From assembly GCA_963853835.1 (NCBI GenBank), contig OY970829.1, forward strand, positions 30,405,764-30,469,763: 64,000 nucleotides of DNA, in the 5' to 3' direction. The notes beneath the pieces were generated by a model. The model saw only the letters and a program-made list of their open reading frames with translations, was not told the DNA's origin and did no database searches. This document shows positions 32,277 to 44,859 of the stretch, one piece after another. Made by a program: the position numbers and the translations under genes. The stretch is from Calendula officinalis. Taxonomy: Eukaryota > Streptophyta > Magnoliopsida > Asterales > Asteraceae. How positions within the stretch are numbered: position 1 is the stretch's first letter; each line of letters begins with the position of its first letter.

Positions 32277-33552
32277 TGTGGATAACATACATGTTTTGAT
32301 TAAAAATTAATTTAAAAAATACCTAAGTTCTAAGAATCTGAAATAACTAATTCAATTAATTCTTGATATATAGAAATATAAGCATAAGCAATGTATATAA
32401 TAAATCCTGTTAGTCCCGTGATAAGTGAATTAATACACTTAACGCTTTCACTGACCAAATAAAAAATTAAGGTAACACTCAACACTTTTTTAACTTTTCT
32501 TTATTAATCGATAATGATAAACAAAGCTACAAGTAGTTTGCAGAATATCTAAGAACAAATCCTAACTAAACTATTTGTAGGAGATAGACAATAACAAATA
32601 GTATCTAAGACGAGTTCTGATCAACAAATGATCAGGCACAAGACCAGACACCTTCGTTACAGAGATTCAATTCTCAAATCAAGTAACAAAGGTTTCACTG
32701 GTTGTTCACACTCTGCTCAAAGGATAATGTCTGAGAGAATATTATCAGCGTGTAAACTTGTTGGGTGCACGCGGGATTCGTTCATCAAGTCCTCAATTTA
32801 TAGTGTTGTGAAACGTAGTGACAAAGGAATGAACGATCGAATCCACGTGTGAGAATTCCATTGGTGCAGAGGATAATTCATGCGACGAGCACTACTAACG
32901 GAATCCTGACAGTATTTTCTATCGTCTTATGATCGTCGATATCTTCTAGAAGATTTGCATTGGATTTCCTTTGTCGGCGATACACAAACTTGTTCTTTAC
33001 TTGTGTCTTTCTGTGACACTAAAACTTAAGGACTTTGTACGCTTCAGATCGCCATGAGTCTTCGGATGCTAAAGCTCCTTCAGATAGTCGTTGGCTTCAG
33101 TGACCTTCACTAAGAGTTTTGCTTAGAAAAGTATTTTTCCTCAAGGCTCAGCGTTATTGTCAAGTGTGCGCTGAACCTACTACAACTATCTGATCGGTTG
33201 ATCAGTATCTGATTCCGCACGGGGAACTGATCGTTGTATTAGATGGTGATCGAATAGTGTAGCTGGGTAACTGAAATCCAAACAAATCAGATTCAGTTAC
33301 CCACAATCTGAGGAATTGATCCTCAAATTGTCTTCTAACTATTTGACTTTTTGACTTCATTAAATCTCCTTCCAGTGAGGGATGCTTTTTAGCGACCCAA
33401 TAAATCCAAAACTAAAAGTTATGTGAATAACATGCATGTTTTGGTTAAAAATTAATTTAAAAAATACGCCAGTTCTAAGCATCTGAAATAACTAATTTCA
33501 TAATTCTTGATATATAGAAACATAAGCATAAATAATCTATAGAATAAATCCA
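32277..33552. repeat. direct repeat (~130 bp) flanking a solo LTR
   Basis: The block from GTGGATAACATACATG to AATAAATCC (about 32277-32407) recurs at about 33420-33552 with roughly one change in ten. The LTR at 32408-33402 lies between the copies with its own target duplication, so an older tandem duplication was later split by the insertion. Confidence 0.7.
32408..33402 (-). mobile_element. solo LTR of the SIRE-like Copia family, 995 bp, TSD AATCC
   Basis: Starts TGTTAGTCCCGTG on plus, the reverse complement of the end of the 3' LTR at 6693-7689; the other end reads GCGACCCAATA, matching that LTR's TGTTGGGTCGC with a C-to-T change in the terminal CA. Perfect AATCC duplications lie at 32403-32407 and 33403-33407. 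No internal coding. Confidence 0.85.
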
Positions 33553-33689
33553 ATACAAAAAGTGATGTAAAAAAATAAATTCATACTACATTTATTTTTA
33601 TTTTTTAAATCTCCTAAAGAATATATTAAAGCTACATAAACTCGCAACGAAGTGTGAGCATTATTACATTATTACGCTGGTTAGTTATA

Positions 33690-33900
33690 AATTTAAGATA
33701 CCTATCATGCATAATTGTTACCCTTTGAGGCGACTTGTAACATATCAGATAGGTCATGGGTTCAAGCCGCGGCCCCCTCCATGATTCGCAACCGCTGGGT
33801 GAGTCAAAATATGCCCCCTCATCGAGTACCCTTGGAGGCTGGGTTCGATGGGGCCGATCGGGGTTGCCGGTTTCAACCTTCTGTAACATATATAGAGATA
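33690..33900 (+). mobile_element. possible tRNA-derived SINE fragment
   Basis: AGGTCATGGGTTCAAGCCGCGG around 33751 contains a good RNA polymerase III B-box (GGTTCAAGCC, 33759-33768). The phrase resembles Au-type plant SINEs. The interval is much more GC-rich than its surroundings and is followed by the (AT)n tract, which could have grown from a SINE tail. No clear A-box or target duplication. Confidence 0.35.
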
Positions 33901-33928
33901 TCATTTGATAATTCAATTTACTATCAAA

Positions 33929-36262
<2,334 letters not shown>

Positions 36263-39200
36263 TCATGTTTGCATCTGGCTCGCCCTGAAAAACTCTCTCT
36301 CTTAAATGACTATTTTGCCCTCTGTAGCATCCCCATGGCTGTCATTTTCTACTTCTATGTCCCTGCATTCATTTAAAATGCATTTATGATATATTTTATA
36401 CATATATGAGGTAAGTGTTCAATGTGTATTTTTATTGCATAGAACCTGCTAAATCCCTATATTAAATACTATGTGAAAATATAAGTTTTATTAAATACTA
36501 GTTAGCACAAATTTGTTTATAAACAAACTAGAAAACTTGAACAAAATATGTATAAGATATATGTGCTTGCTATAAGCAAGGTTGTAAAAATCGGTAGGCG
36601 GTCGACCACCTTCAAGCGACGGTCTTGGCGGTGATTAATCAGTTTCTAGATGGGTACCATAAAATACAAAAGAATTTATTTTTATATAAATAAATATTAG
36701 CAACATCCTAACAAAATAACTAATTACTCAATAACCATGCAAAAAATTGAACAATAACTAATTAAAAAAATAACAATATACTCAATAACCATTAAAAAAT
36801 AACTAAATTAATCAATAAAAACAAAATTGTTTTTTTAATTTTTCATAGTAAGTTTGAATTTCGTTGACGTTGACCAATTTGACCAATAAATTGCTATTAC
36901 TAGGTTGGCCGCCGATAACCGCCTAGACTGATTTTTACAACACTGGCTATAAGCAAATGCATGTTTCTACGTATGTGACACTAATAAAATATTATATTTA
37001 AATCATGGAAAACATATATTTGTCATTATAATGATTAAAAATTTGAGACTCAATAGTTCATATTTTAGGTTTCTAGTTGAGCCTTATCAGAACTTATGAA
37101 TATAATCTTAAAATGGATTTTTAGATGCACATGTTGAATTTATTTTGTAAATAAATATATTTTTATAAACAAACCGTTGATATGGTAGGCGATGATCAGG
37201 AACACCATCTTCACCGCGTTTATCTTCAAACCATTTCAAAACTTTCTTGCGGGGTATATTTGTCACATGGACAATATTGCTAATCATGGCATTCTGCATC
37301 CAATTAAAACAAAACCATAAATTGTATAAATTTGTCTAATATCATCTGAGATGCAACTTGTAACAAATTACATAATCAACCCCACAAAACGCACTAAAAT
37401 ATTTAGATTGTTTGTTTAAGATAAATATATATTTGATTTCAATTTGACTTTTTTTTAAAATTTTATCGGTAGAAAGTTCATTTGTTTTGACTAATAAAAA
37501 TGTTTTATCGGTAGAAAGTTAAATATTTTATCGGTATAAGACTTTTTTAAATATTTTATCGGTAGAAAGTTATATATTTTATTGGTATTATAATTTTTTA
37601 AAAGTAGAAGAATTAGAATTATTACCGATAAAATAGTAATTTTAATTCTTCTACTTTTAAATTTTTTTAAGATGCGAGTCTAAGGGTACTTTTTTAATGC
37701 ATAAAACCTCCAAATCATTATAATTAAAAAATTATTCGGTAATTTTTGTAATAATATTGAAAAAGATAAAAAAACTAAACTCACAGTGGGACGCTTTGAA
37801 CGTCTATAAACTCTCTCAAGTGTTTCAACATGAACTTTCTTCAGCCTCTTTTGAGCAGACCAACTGTTTTGCATTTGGTGAACTGGAAGTTTTGTTTGGG
37901 TGGATTTTTTACTATTTATTTCATCTTTTTCAATTTCCAACAAAATAGCATCCTCGGGTTTGATTACTGGCTCCAATATTCTTGATTCCGGTTTATCTGG
38001 TAATGATGCACTCAACATGAGAAGATCTGGTGGTGGGTCCCGAAGTAATTCAAGAACAATACTTCTTTCAAGACATAGATCTGCAGCCAGATTCTTGATC
38101 TGTATTATAAAGGTTTGTCACTAAGTAATAATAATTTATAATATCTTTCATGATGAATAGTAATCAATAAATATATATGTGTATATGTTTGTCTAGTTTT
38201 TAGAATTAAAACGTCTCGTGACTGAGAACTTTAAAAGATAGCTAAAAAAGAGATTAAGAAAATTTTAAAATGATGTTTGACAAACTAATCTTTTATAAAC
38301 AAAATTAGTAATTTGGACAGTTTTTGTGTCAAGTATGTTGCATCTCTAACAGGTCTAACAGGTAGAACAAAAAGAAATAGCTAAAAAGAAAACAGGTCAA
38401 ATGGGACGAAAGTTGCCCAAAATTGCACTTTTAGTACATTATGCCTCCTCAATGATTTTTATTCATGGAATTAGATATTACTATGTTAATATAAGATTAA
38501 ATTACACAAATGGTCCTTTGGGTTTGTACCACATTACATATTTGTTTCTTTAGTTTCATAAATTACAGTGGTAGTCCTTATTTATGAAACTATTGACATG
38601 TTTCGTCCTTTACCTAAATAGACGTTTATTTTTCCCGTCAACTATGGTCACAAGTGATGCACGAGGGGGTAAATTTGTCCTTTTCCCTTCCATTCACCAA
38701 TTTGAAACACATACAAACCCGTTTGTTTGATGGAATGACGGGAAAAGTTAACGTCTGTTTAGGTAAAGGACCAAACGTATCAATAGTTTCAGAAATAAGG
38801 ACTACCAATGTAATTTATGAAACTAAAGGACCAATTATGTAATATGGTACAAACCTAAAGGACCATTTGTGTAATTTACTCTTAATATAATTTGACGGTG
38901 GTAGCTTAATACAGGGCTCTCCTTCACCACCTAGTTATTAAGGGTTGGATTCTTAACTTAAGTCGAGTAATATCAAAAAAAATGTAGGATTTTTTATGTG
39001 TGGATGCTAATGAGCAAAAATTATAATTAAAAAACATAAATTAAGTATGCTTACATTAGTCTTACGGCGTCCATCTTTAAGGGCATAAGCTAATCTCCTA
39101 AGTTGCCACCTTTTGAGTTCCAGTGGTCCATCATCTTCATTTTCATCATCATTTTCATCTTCATTTTCATTTTCAATTTCTTCCTCTAATTTATTAATTT

Positions 39201-40029
39201 CAATTTCTTCCCCAATTACAACATTAACCGTTGTACCTTTTTTATTCACCATTTTTTTGTCTGTAACTTCCACCTTATTTTCATCTTCATTTTCATCATC
39301 AAACAATCCTATAAGCTCATCATCAGCTAATGCTTCTTCTAACTCACGTTCAAGTTTTATAAGATCTTCTTCAGTTATTTCATCATCATCATCATCAAAT
39401 GATAAACCATCGTTTTTCAAATCCTCTTCTAACTGCTTAAAAAGTGCTTCAAATGCATCTTCTTCAATATCTTCTTCCTTACCAATAATATTTCGACGCA
39501 AGCCTTGCTGCAAAAAAAAGTCAATTTTACTAATGAATGCGTTGATTCGAGTAATAATTTATCTCTAACAAAAACATTTGGAATAATAATGTTTTGCAGG
39601 AAAAATTCCCATACTAAATCAGCTCGTTCCTTCAATTAACCAAAATATATTTCCAGATTGCATCACAACGACCTAAAACCGTTAATCTTCAATTTCTCAA
39701 TTCAATTTCCAATTACAGCAATTGAATTCCAGGTATTCGATAGTTATAACAACAGATTTACAAAACATGAGAGAATCAAGTACCTTCTTTTTCTTCGAGG
39801 AAGTAATTGACGAGCTGCTACGACGGCGAGCACAAGCAATGACGGAGCAAGGAGAAGAAAATGGCTTTAGGTTTACAGAGACGGTAGGCACGTGGAAGAG
39901 ACGGTGGTTAGCGGTATACGAAGTTGAAGGAGGTTGAATTGTCGTACAAAAGTGAAGAAATGAAGCGGACGCCATGGAAATTGTGTTTGGAACTCTGAAA
40001 AGGGTTTTATGGGAGTGAAGTGGTGCCAT
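36263..40029 (-). CDS. OCP3: OCP3-type homeobox protein, chloroplast-targeted N-terminus (five exons)
   Basis: Exons: 39784-40029, 39055-39507, 37785-38099, 37175-37293 and probably a 22-nt last exon 36263-36284, about 384 residues (the Arabidopsis protein is about 354). The N-terminus is Ser/Arg-rich like a transit peptide; a second Met at codon 19 is an alternative start. Exon 2 is highly acidic (several Asp/Glu runs) and ends LKRWQLRRLAYALKDGRRK. Exon 3 reads IKNLAADLCLERSIVLELLR then DPPPDLLMLSASLPD; exons 3-4 give the homeodomain-like end, WSAQKRLKKVHVETLERVY and NIPRKKVLKWFEDKRGEDG, with the WF of helix 3. OCP3 is known as a regulator of defence against necrotrophic fungi and of drought and ABA responses. 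All joins keep frame. The last exon (ending ASQMQT) is the weakest; without it exon 4 reads on to a stop at 37108. Confidence 0.88.
36577..36945. mobile_element. hAT-type MITE in the last intron of OCP3, TSD GCTATAAG
   Basis: It is 369 bp with inverted ends CAAGGTTGTAAAAATCGG and, on the other strand, CAGTGTTGTAAAAATCAG. It is flanked by perfect 8-bp GCTATAAG (36569-36576, 36946-36953). Eight-base duplications and CA-G-GTTG ends are hAT features. It has no ORF. Confidence 0.85.
38490..38885. mobile_element. fold-back MITE with long inverted repeats in OCP3 intron 2
   Basis: The two arms of roughly 150-190 bp begin TAAATTACACAAATGGTCC on either strand and converge near 38690. The arms share phrases such as GGTTTGTACCA, CATAAATTACA and TTACCTAAA in inverted order. 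The target duplication is unclear, so the superfamily is undecided (Mutator-like is possible). A 62-codon frame inside is not meaningful. Confidence 0.7.
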
Positions 40030-40100
40030 CTAATCTATAAGTTCGTAAACACTACATAATAGCCCCTATACTTTCAACAAAAGCTCTTATATGACCATAA

Positions 40101-41900
40101 GACTGGGCGTAATGGTTGACCAAACCCAGTTTGGTCACCCCTGCCACATCTGGGCCACATCAGCTTTCTCTCTCCTGATCAAACACACGACCAGACAGCG
40201 ACCAAATGGCCGTAATGGGTGACCGTTCAGAAATTTTTTTTTTTAATTTAAATTTCATTAATAATTAAAACATTACATTAAAAATAATTTAAAATATTAC
40301 ATTAAACATAATTAAAAAAACATTAAAAAAACTACTGGTGGGGTCGTCGATTCCAAACGTGTTCCACCAAATCAGATCTAAGATTAAGATGAGTTTGTTT
40401 ATCATTGATCTCCCTGATAACTTGCAATACTTGTTCATGTGATCGTACGGGGTCGCCTTCACTATGTCGCTCTTCCGGATGAAAATCGGGACATATGGCC
40501 CTGCCTTTGTCTTTGATAATCATATTATGTAATATGATACAAGTGTACATTATATCCCTTATTTTGTTAACATTTGGGGACCTTGCAGCCGTTTTTATTA
40601 TACCCCATTTTTTCTTTAGAACGCCAAATGCTCGTTCTACGTCTTTCCTTGCAGCTTCGTGTGCTTTCTTGTAGTTCACCCGCTTAACATCATTCGCATT
40701 TGGGTGTCAAATGGACTTAACAAGAACAGACCATTCCAGATATATCCCGTCAGTAAGATAATATCCCCATTTGTAAGACACCCTGTTTGCCAAAAAGGGT
40801 ACCTCAGGTGCTTTCCCGTCTTTGAGATCATTGAAAATATGGGACGCTCGTAACACGTTGATGTCGTTGTTCGACCCGGCGACACCAAAGAACGCGTGCC
40901 AAATCCACAAATCTTGCGAGGGAACCGCTTCAAGTAAGATGAGTGGTTCGTTCCCGTGATCCCCTCTAACATATTGCCCACGGTAAGCATTTGGACATTG
41001 AGCCCAAGGCCAATCAGTACAATCAATGCTTCCTAGCATACCGGGAAACCCATGTTTCTCCTCATGAAAAGCGTATAGCTTCGCCACATCAGTATGAGTA
41101 GGCTTTCGCAGAAACTCATCTCCATACAAGTGCATAACGCCTTTACAGAACTCTGCGAGACTATCACGGCTAGTTTTCTCACCAATTTGTAAGTATTCGT
41201 CTAGAGCATCCGGTACGGTCCCGTATGCTAACTGACGAATTGCAGAAGTGCACCTCATTAGCGGAGAAGTACCTGCGTTCCCAAGTGCATCATATCGTTG
41301 CGCAAATAATGGGACGGTATTAGTGAGATCGCGAACAATGCGTGTGAAAAGATCACGACTCATCCTGAAACGTTTGCGAAAATCATGCTCGTTATACGTC
41401 GAATTTTCAGCGAAGTAGGCTGCCACGAGACGGTCATTCGCACCGCCACGGTCCCTATTCACGTATCTTCTAGGAGTTCTAGGGATATTAGAACTAGAAC
41501 CTTCAAGAAACGCGGCCGCCGTTTGTAAGAAACCAAGATGTATAACCCTGTCCTCTTCCTCGTCGCCAAAAATGAAATTAGCGACATTCATTTCATCGTC
41601 GGAACTCATTTTTCGTATAGTGTGTGTGATGTGTGTGATGTGAGTAAGTATGAATAAAAGAAATGAGAAGTGTGAAATTTTTTATAAAAAGATTGGGTAT
41701 ATATAAGGTAAAAAAAGGGGTAAAAATTAGGTTGGAAGTGTGTGTTTTGGAGCCGTTGGAGTGGGCTGCCAACGGTCGACTAGTCGACCGTTGGGCTATG
41801 GCGACGCGTTGGCGAGCGGGGGTTGTAACGGGTGGGACGCGTCGGGAACGGAGGAGGTGGCGGTCGCGACCGCTGGTTTGGTCGAGCGTTACGGATGGTC
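40101..41900 (-). mobile_element. PIF/Harbinger transposon, 1.8 kb, TSD TAA
   Basis: The ends are GACTGGGCGTAATGGTTGACC and, on the other strand, GACCATCCGTAACGCTCGACC, about 26-bp imperfect inverted repeats both continuing into AAACC. TAA trinucleotides flank it (40098-40100, 41901-41903), the usual Harbinger duplication. The interior encodes only a transposase; the Myb-like second protein that normally accompanies Harbinger transposases is absent. It sits about 70 bp upstream of the OCP3 start codon, so it may have displaced or altered that promoter. Confidence 0.85.
40332..41609 (-). pseudogene. Harbinger (HARBI1/ALP1-like) transposase with one in-frame stop
   Basis: The single frame of 426 codons from MSSDDEMNV is closed once by a TGA at 40707-40709 (after VLVKSI) and then reads on to a stop at 40332. 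DDE nuclease motifs are present: Asp in GSIDCTDWPW (residue 196), Asp in SNNDINVL (249) and Glu in DVERAFGVLKKKW after the stop. The N-terminal helix-rich part (FRKRFRMSRDLFTRIVRDL) is the usual DNA-binding half. There is no frameshift, so decay is recent, and the stop removes the last catalytic residue. The TGA could be a CGA (Arg) transition. In active elements the transposase works with a Myb-like partner, which this element lacks. Domesticated ALP1 proteins are relatives, but here the TIRs and TSD show a transposon. Confidence 0.85.
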
Positions 41901-41920
41901 TAATAAAACTTACCAATAAG

Positions 41921-42334
41921 TAGGGCTGTCAAATCATGCTATTGTTTCGTGTTTTTGGGTAACACGACACGACATGAATTCGTTCAAAACGAAAACAACA
42001 CGACACATAGTCGTGTTTTATTTTGATAACACGAACACGACACGGTTAAAAAACGATAAACACGACAACACGAACAAATATATCAAATTTCTAAATTACA
42101 CATGCTAAAAACACGACAAACACGACAAAAATATAACATAAATTTCTAAATGTTCCCAAAATCATAACTATCGTGTCAATTTCGTGTTAATCTCTGAATA
42201 CGAACACGACACGACACGACTTCGTGTTTGTTTTACACGACACGAACACAAATTTAAATTTCGATTTCGTCCCAATTTTGTTTCATTTCGTTTCGTGTAT
42301 TTTTATCATGTCGTGTTAGGTTTTGACAGCTCTA
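41921..42334. mobile_element. hAT-type MITE rich in ACACGAC repeats
   Basis: It is 414 bp with ends TAGGGCTGTCAAA and, inverted, TAGAGCTGTCAAA. The flanks are CCAATAAG (41913-41920) and CCAACAAG (42335-42342), an 8-bp duplication with one change. The interior is made largely of CACGACACGAACAC-type short repeats and can fold on itself. No ORF. Confidence 0.82.
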
Positions 42335-42552
42335 CCAACAAGCAATAATATGATAATTAATAACTAAAATAAATTATAGAAATTTTCCACGTAAGTCGTA
42401 ACTTTCCAAATTTTATAATGTTATCCCTAAACTTATTTTCATGATTTTTGTCCCTATCATTTTTTATTTTCCTGATTTCTATCCTTTGGTCTAACTCCGT
42501 TTAAATTACTTTGTTAAATCACCTCACGTGCTAAGCACGTGAGGTCATTTTG

Positions 42553-42766
42553 GTTTTCTTTTTTTCAGAACATAAATAAATTTATTTAAACTAATAAGTT
42601 TATAAGTCGTTATATAAGCTCACCCAAACATGTTTGATTTAGGGATACATCAAATGAGGTTTTCTTTTTTTCAGAACATAAATAAATTTATTTAAACTAA
42701 TAAGTTTATAAGTCGTTATATAAGCTCACTCAAACATGTTTGAGTTGGGGATACATCAAATGTGGC
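42553..42766. repeat. 106-bp tandem duplication
   Basis: GGTTTTCTTTTTTTCAGAAC to CATCAAATGAGG and its neighbour copy differ at about five positions. It lies just outside the left end of the MULE. The rest of 42343-42793 is noncoding. Confidence 0.85.
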
Positions 42767-42793
42767 TAAGCTCAATATATCCTAACAACACTT

Positions 42794-43100
42794 GATTTTT
42801 TTTCAAAAATAGGCTTGTTTTAACCTGGTTTTTTCACAAATAGGCTCGTTTTTTTGTTTTTCAAAAATAGGCTTTTCGGAGTCCTGGAGGCCGGCTTTCC
42901 TATTGAAAACGTACTCCTGGAGACCGGCTTTGGGGTCGTCTGAAACAAGGCTGACACACGGCCTCCCCGAGGCCGGCTTCCCTTGAAAATGCCTCCCCGA
43001 GGCCGGTTTATGCATACCCAAATCCAACCCACTCGGCTATATAATCCACACTTCACAACCTCCACTAAACCACTCTTCTTCTCCCCAACACTTCAAAAAA
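42794..43100. repeat. left TIR of the MULE, with promoter-like features
   Basis: About 305 bp, matching 51750-52054 inverted. In order: three AAAATAGGCT phrases, four copies of the CCTCC-GAGGCCGGCTT motif (42881, 42914, 42961, 42991), a TATA-like GGCTATATAATCCACAC (43034-43050) and CACTAAACCACTC. The TATA-like box points to inward transcription of the Ulp1-like gene at 43175. Confidence 0.85.
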
Positions 43101-43174
43101 AACACTATAAAAATCAAGATTCCTTTTAAAATAAATTACAAAAATAAAAAGAGGAAAATAGCATTTTTCATACC

Positions 43175-44362
43175 ATGTGGAGAAGTCAACAAACTTTAAT
43201 CTATGAACTTCATCTACAGCTTCAGATGTTAGAAGATTCAGTTGACCAAATGGGTCAACAAGCTCGAGCCCATGAACTTCGACTTATCATTGAGGATATG
43301 CAACATATAATGTATGAAATGGATAACCTGGCTTATGAAGGGGCGAAGGAGGAGGCGGTTCAGGAAGCAAGCACTCATAGGATGCGACGTACGAGGGAAA
43401 TGCCTCCACCGACATTACAGGTTGTGGAGCAGGAAACTCAAAACTCCTCAATAGGTAACCAACAATCAGACACAATTGACTTGGTTGAGGAGTATGGTTG
43501 GGCCAGGAGTGTAAAGGAATTTTACTTGAACGGGGATAGGCGCGGGAATGAAACCTTTTGCTATATTGTATTCTTAGGTCGTACCCAGGTACCTAGAGAG
43601 TTTTGGAGTACCCTGTTAGATGAGAATTCAAGCTCAGTTTTGTGCCGTGGGTACGTAATTTAATTATGTCATTATCCATATTTTTAATAGAATCTCAAAG
43701 GTAAATGATTGTATATTTATTACAGCATATAGATTGTTGGTTGTTAGAAGATGGATGCGTTATCGATTGTATCTTAGCTATAATACTGGAGAATATAAGC
43801 GATGGACAATAATGCCTACCAAGTTTGAGTCTCTACTCTTACCACCTCACGGATCAGATGCTGTAAAATATGCAGATGGCAGTTTGACACCTTACCCCTC
43901 TTGGGGGGACGTAGATGTCTTATACATCCTGTTACGTTTAAATGATAACGTTTGGTTGCTTGTGCAGATGGATCTTGTTAGCAACGATACATGTTTAATT
44001 TGCAGTTGTCGTCGTTCCATAAAGCATGACGTGCTTACGGCAACCCTAAAACGTTGGCGAGATGTTTTGCCCGGTTTTAAAAGGAGTTTCTCCTATGAAG
44101 AAAGAAACCCCCAAGTTAAGGCGAATCTTTATTTCGCCAAAGGCATACCTCAAGGAAGGGAAGAAGACTCTGTTGTGTTTAGTTTATGCACTATTTGGTA
44201 ACAGGGAAAACAATCAAGCAAGATGGAGTCGTCGATAGTAATCAGATCGCTACGGGTTATCGACAACTTATGGCTCGTGATTTGTATAGCTATCGTATTT
44301 TAGAATCACAACCCGAAATTTTTCCTTTTAGATATGTGGTTTTATTTGATGATTTGGATTAA
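43175..44362 (+). pseudogene. Ulp1-like (C48 peptidase) protein of the MULE, decayed
   Basis: Exon 1 (43175 to about 43650) begins MWRSQQTLIYELHLQLQMLE, a coiled-coil-like N-terminus, and ends DENSSSVLCRG at a GTACGT donor; exon 2 follows a TATTACAG acceptor at about 43724. Frameshifts are visible near 43740 and 44185. The C-terminal part, KRWTIMPTKFESLLLP, DVDVLYILLRLNDNVWLLVQ, SCRRSIKHDVL and, in another frame, LYSYRILESQPEIFPF, has the layout of Ulp1-like proteases carried by plant MULEs. The His expected before Trp reads Val, and the Cys block before VTGKT appears as a Ser in a shifted frame, so catalytic residues seem lost. Ulp1 proteases cleave SUMO; MULE-borne copies (Kaonashi-type) are known, of unclear role. 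Confidence 0.6.
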
Positions 44363-44859
44363 AGTTTTAATTGTATTTGGTATTAATTTATAAAATGATG
44401 TTAGTGTTTATTTGTCATTTAAAAATCAACAACTTAAAAAAAATTTAGCGAAAAAAATTAAATGTCTAACTTTGGAGCTTAATAGAGTACACCTTTTAGT
44501 TATTCAGATTTAACTTTCTAAATGATAGTTGCGGTATTGATGCGTATGTAAACATATGAAAAAGAATTAGAGCAAAAAGATAAGTAATGAAAGAGTTATG
44601 ATAATTTGAAAAAGCAAAAAAATGGTTTTTTGTAATGCAAAAACATTCAAAATGCTAATTTCATGCATGAATAACTCCAATTTTTAAAGGTTTTGGACGT
44701 AAGTGTGTATACAGGATTTGTAGTACCCGGGTCAATATTTCCATGCATATAAAATTCGTTAAAAAAAACATGGGTGAGAAAGTTACGTGGTTTGCAAAAG
44801 TCAAAAAATTAAAACAAAAATAAATACTTGCATAATACAACTTTGGCCAAAAATATAAG
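44363..44859. other. spacer between the convergent Ulp1-like and PMD genes
   Basis: AT-rich noncoding DNA, presumably the two 3' untranslated regions. Confidence 0.5.

Noticed and set aside
33721..33800. A functional tRNA gene
   Set aside because: Only a B-box is convincing; no cloverleaf or A-box could be formed.
39113..39568. 151-codon Ser-rich plus-strand ORF
   Set aside because: It is the antisense of the acidic exon 2 of OCP3 (Asp/Glu codons read as Ser/Ile).
43175..44362. An active SUMO protease
   Set aside because: Frameshifts are present and the expected His and Cys positions are changed.
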